From positions 1 through 64,000 of the forward strand of contig NZ_JASPJX010000010.1 in NCBI RefSeq assembly GCF_030232585.1: a stretch of 64,000 bases of DNA, given 5' to 3'. The DNA comes from Corynebacterium sp. MSK008 (GTDB lineage: Bacteria > Actinomycetota > Actinomycetes > Mycobacteriales > Mycobacteriaceae). This document shows, piece after piece, positions 61,729 to 64,000 of the stretch (the first letter of the stretch is position 1; every line of letters starts with the position of its first letter). A program made the translations under genes and the position numbers. The notes below the pieces were generated by a model that saw only the letters and a program-made list of their open reading frames with translations, was not told the DNA's origin and ran no database searches.

Positions 61729-63720
61729 CTAGTCCTCCACGAGGCGGAGGTGACGTCCCTTTTTCGTCGCTTTCCTGAACATCGCCTGCAGGGCCCACAC
61801 CAGGGCGAACATCAGCACGAAGATGATCAGCCCCATGGCGAGGTTGCCCCACAGGCCCTCCCAGCCGGCGGCCTGGGCCCAGTCCGGGGCACCGATGGCC
61901 GCGGCGACGAAACCTAAGATCAGGTTCATCGCTTCGGAGCGCTTCGCCTCCGCCTCGGCAATTTCGCCGGTGACCTGCTCGAACTGGGTGCGGATCACGC
62001 CTTGGCGGGACTTGACCTTGGTGTCGAAGTCGTCGCGTAGCTGGTCGAAGCCGGTGGCGCGCTGCAGCCCTTTGAGCACGCGGGTGTCGATGTCGCGGCC
62101 CGGCACGCGCCTAAACCACAGCTTGTCGCGGATCTCAATGTGGTCCAGCTGCAGCTTCTCCAGGCGCTCCAGGTCCGTCTGCAATGCTTGGCGCTGCACC
62201 TGCTCCGTGCCGGCGGCGCCATCTGCGCGGCTGGTGTGCGCCGCGGAGTCGCCGATGATCTTCAGCGACTTGCGCAGGTGCGTCTCGCCTGCCTGGGCGC
62301 GCATCTGCAGCATCACCAGGTCCACGAACCGGGTGTTGGCCAAGGACCAGTAGCGCATCCCTTCGCGGCTGGCGGATTTGCTGCGCACCATGCCCACGCC
62401 GGCCTCAGAGGTCATCACGGTCCAGGACGACAGCTTCGCCGCCACGAATCCGCCTAGTGCCTCGGGCGTTTGCAGCGGCACCTGCTCGGGGTAGGAATCC
62501 GCCCCGGTGAGGATCTGCCAGGCCCACTGCTCGTGCCATTTCCAGGTGCTTTCCGGGTCGTCGAGCACGAACGGAGCGTCGATATGCGAAGGCACCGAGC
62601 CGTTGTTGCCCTCGCTCAAGGTGTCCAGCACCGACTTTGGCTTCGCGGGGTTGGGAATGGCCATCGCCACGCGCTGCGGGGCGGGCAACGTGAATGTGTT
62701 CGAGCATTCGCCTTCACAGGTGGCCACGAGCCCGCCGCTGGTAGACAACTTCATTGAGGTCTCGCGCTCGAGCGCGGAATCGATCTTTCGCACGGCGATG
62801 TTGACGAACTTGGTTAGGGCATACAGCTGCGGCGGGCTGTAGTCGTAGTCGCCGGCACGGTCGTAGAACTGCACCGAGTTGCGCGGCTTGGTCAACGCGG
62901 CGCTTAAGAATCCCAGCGTGGCCGAAGAGAGGTTCTCCGCCACAACGTTGAGCACCAAAAAGTCGCTGACCACGTGCGCCGGCTCCGGCACTTTGGCGGC
63001 CAGGTTGGTCAGGTGCAGGTCGTGGAACTGCAGCACCTCCGCCGACATGAAACGCAGCGTCGCGGTGCCGTGGCTTCCGCGCGTGCCGCGCACCTGGTCC
63101 TCCCACGCCACCTGGTGGTCGTAGTTGACCAGCTCGAAGACGGTTTCGTTGGGGATTTCGTCGAAGACGAAGTGGTGCGCGGCGATCGCGGGGTCCCAGC
63201 CCGTATCAGCCAGGTCCGTCTCTTCAGTAACGGTGCTGTTTGCTTGGCGACGCCTCCGGTTTTTCTCCACCACCTCTCCCAGCTCCGAGTGATTGAACAC
63301 CTCCCGCTTCGCGTGCGGGCGGGCATCCGCGGTGCGCTTCACGTCGGCGTCGACAGAACCCGCGCCCACGGCGTCGTGCACGGGCTCCAGAAACCGGTTG
63401 CGTGCGTCGTTGTAGTAGGGCCTGCCGCCTTCGACGATGACGTCGCCGTAGTAGCCCTCGCGCTCGTCGGGTTTGCGGAAAACACCGCGCGAATGATCCC
63501 ACATGGGGTTTTCGATGGTGCGCAGACCTTTGTCGCGGCCGTAGGCCCAGCCGTGAGCGCCGAGGTCAAACGGTTTCCCGTTCGCGGTCAGGCTTGCGGC
63601 TTCCGGGATGGGAAGCACCAGAGAAAAGGACGCCAACCGCCACTCCGGTAACATCGTTGCACTGAACGATTCCGGGACGAGGAAATCGTGTCCGATGTCC
63701 TGGTAAGAACGCACTTTCAT
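61729..63720 (-). CDS. Large membrane-anchored protein of unknown function with CorA-like C-terminal topology
   Basis: I do not recognise this 663-residue protein. Residues 1-480 are soluble, acidic and without repeats (for example VSDFLVLNVVAENLSSATLGFL). Residues about 510-595 form a long charged helix, likely coiled coil. Two membrane helices follow at about 598-612 and 626-646, and a basic tail ends it. A long helix leading into two terminal helices resembles CorA-type transporters, but the GMN loop is replaced by GAPDWAQAAGWEG. ATG 63720 is 6 nt from a TACCCT -10. Codon use is normal, and no partner gene is evident. Confidence 0.75.
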   Translation of the reverse strand: MKVRSYQDIGHDFLVPESFSATMLPEWRLASFSLVLPIPEAASLTANGKPFDLGAHGWAYGRDKGLRTIENPMWDHSRGVFRKPDEREGYYGDVIVEGGRPYYNDARNRFLEPVHDAVGAGSVDADVKRTADARPHAKREVFNHSELGEVVEKNRRRRQANSTVTEETDLADTGWDPAIAAHHFVFDEIPNETVFELVNYDHQVAWEDQVRGTRGSHGTATLRFMSAEVLQFHDLHLTNLAAKVPEPAHVVSDFLVLNVVAENLSSATLGFLSAALTKPRNSVQFYDRAGDYDYSPPQLYALTKFVNIAVRKIDSALERETSMKLSTSGGLVATCEGECSNTFTLPAPQRVAMAIPNPAKPKSVLDTLSEGNNGSVPSHIDAPFVLDDPESTWKWHEQWAWQILTGADSYPEQVPLQTPEALGGFVAAKLSSWTVMTSEAGVGMVRSKSASREGMRYWSLANTRFVDLVMLQMRAQAGETHLRKSLKIIGDSAAHTSRADGAAGTEQVQRQALQTDLERLEKLQLDHIEIRDKLWFRRVPGRDIDTRVLKGLQRATGFDQLRDDFDTKVKSRQGVIRTQFEQVTGEIAEAEAKRSEAMNLILGFVAAAIGAPDWAQAAGWEGLWGNLAMGLIIFVLMFALVWALQAMFRKATKKGRHLRLVED

Positions 63721-63726
63721 AGTTGG

Positions 63727-63732
63727 AGGGTA
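63727..63732 (-). promoter_or_regulatory. -10 element TACCCT of the large unknown membrane protein
   Basis: Minus-strand TACCCT is 6 nt from ATG 63720. On the plus strand the same bases form part of the GGAGGG ribosome binding site of the divergent gene. Confidence 0.5.
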
Positions 63733-63736
63733 TCCC

Positions 63737-64000
63737 ATGGACTCCACCGTATTCTTGCCGGATGTCACTGTGCGGGAGCATGAGATTGAGGTGCCGGTGA
63801 GCCGTGAGGATGCGTCCTTAGGCAATATCAGCGTCTTTTGCCGCGAGCTTTCTACCGACGACTCCCTGCCGGCCATCGCGTATTTCCAAGGTGGCCCCGG
63901 CAAGCCCGGCCCCCGGATGCTGATGGACTGGATTCCGGAGGCGTTGAAGCGCTACCGCGTGTTTTTGATGGACGAGCGTGGCACGGGGCGCTCCCACAAG
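63737..64000 (+). CDS. Alpha/beta hydrolase, proline iminopeptidase-like (S33), truncated by window end
   Basis: The 88 visible codons have no stop and run off the window. AIAYFQGGPGKPGPR (residues about 47-61) carries the HGGPG-type oxyanion loop of S33 peptidases, with Gln instead of His. FLMDERGTGRSHK matches the D-x-R-G-x-G-x-S motif that follows. It is expected to cleave N-terminal proline or similar residues. GGAGGG lies 7 nt before the ATG. Only 16 bp separate it from the divergent gene start, so its promoter must lie inside that gene. Confidence 0.8.
   Translation, partial: MDSTVFLPDVTVREHEIEVPVSREDASLGNISVFCRELSTDDSLPAIAYFQGGPGKPGPRMLMDWIPEALKRYRVFLMDERGTGRSHK

Overview
This window is a piece of a high-GC actinobacterial chromosome, almost certainly a Corynebacterium. 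The genes use frequent GTG/TTG starts and include corynebacterial signatures: a proB / 2-hydroxyacid dehydrogenase / proA order, a mycothiol-linked DsbA-like protein beside pepN, and cutinase-like and CopD-CtaG proteins. From recalled synteny, the backbone follows the Mycobacterium tuberculosis order Rv2478c to Rv2404c: ssb2, ettA, thioesterase, glbO, pepN, nitroreductase-like, rpiB, tig, clpP1, clpP2, clpX, valS, folC, DUF4233, ndk, rne, rplU, rpmA, obg, proB, proA, nadD, rsfS, gpgP, degV, comEA, comEC, holA, rpsT, lepA. No prophage, transposase, rRNA operon or CRISPR array was seen.

Layout. 1-11.9 kb: tRNA-Arg, a CopD/CtaG membrane protein, a second SSB, EttA, a thioesterase, a truncated haemoglobin plus MscS pair, MetB, PepN, a DsbA-like protein and RpiB. 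11.9-19.3 kb: an accessory glycan locus of two divergent, tightly overlapping operons (four glycosyltransferase genes, a two-domain glycosyltransferase fusion, a WcbI-type protein and an N-formylglutamate-amidohydrolase-like protein). 19.3-24.5 kb: an HNH endonuclease, an etfB-etfA-cytochrome b operon whose cytochrome carries three copies of an unrecognised LRxGLPRVxGGEPWPPAG motif, and a Gly/Asp/Phe-tailed membrane protein. 24.6-31.6 kb: tRNA-Gly, tRNA-Pro, and the proteostasis block (trigger factor, ClpP1, ClpP2, ClpX) interrupted by a lipoprotein and an alpha/beta hydrolase, then a TetR regulator. 31.8-43.2 kb: Mdh, ValS, FolC, an AMP-forming ligase, Ndk, a TetR regulator, and RNase E with an IF2-N-like N-terminus. 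43.2-52.98 kb: L21/L27, Obg, proline synthesis, a cutinase, NadD, RsfS, GpgP-like and DegV. 53-64 kb: ComEA/ComEC, HolA, a LysE exporter, a secreted esterase, S20, a PemK-like protein, a CPBP protease, LepA, a large unknown membrane protein, and the start of an S33-type hydrolase.

Three sequence-level signals cut across the genes. First, a short word, GCYTMTCGACG, occurs at least 26 times on both strands. Second, two intergenic regions carry perfect DnaA-box consensus sequences as inverted pairs 30-31 bp apart. Third, about nineteen genes have a TANNNT -10 element 6-9 nt before the start codon and no Shine-Dalgarno, which predicts leaderless mRNAs, several of them back to back in tiny divergent spacers.
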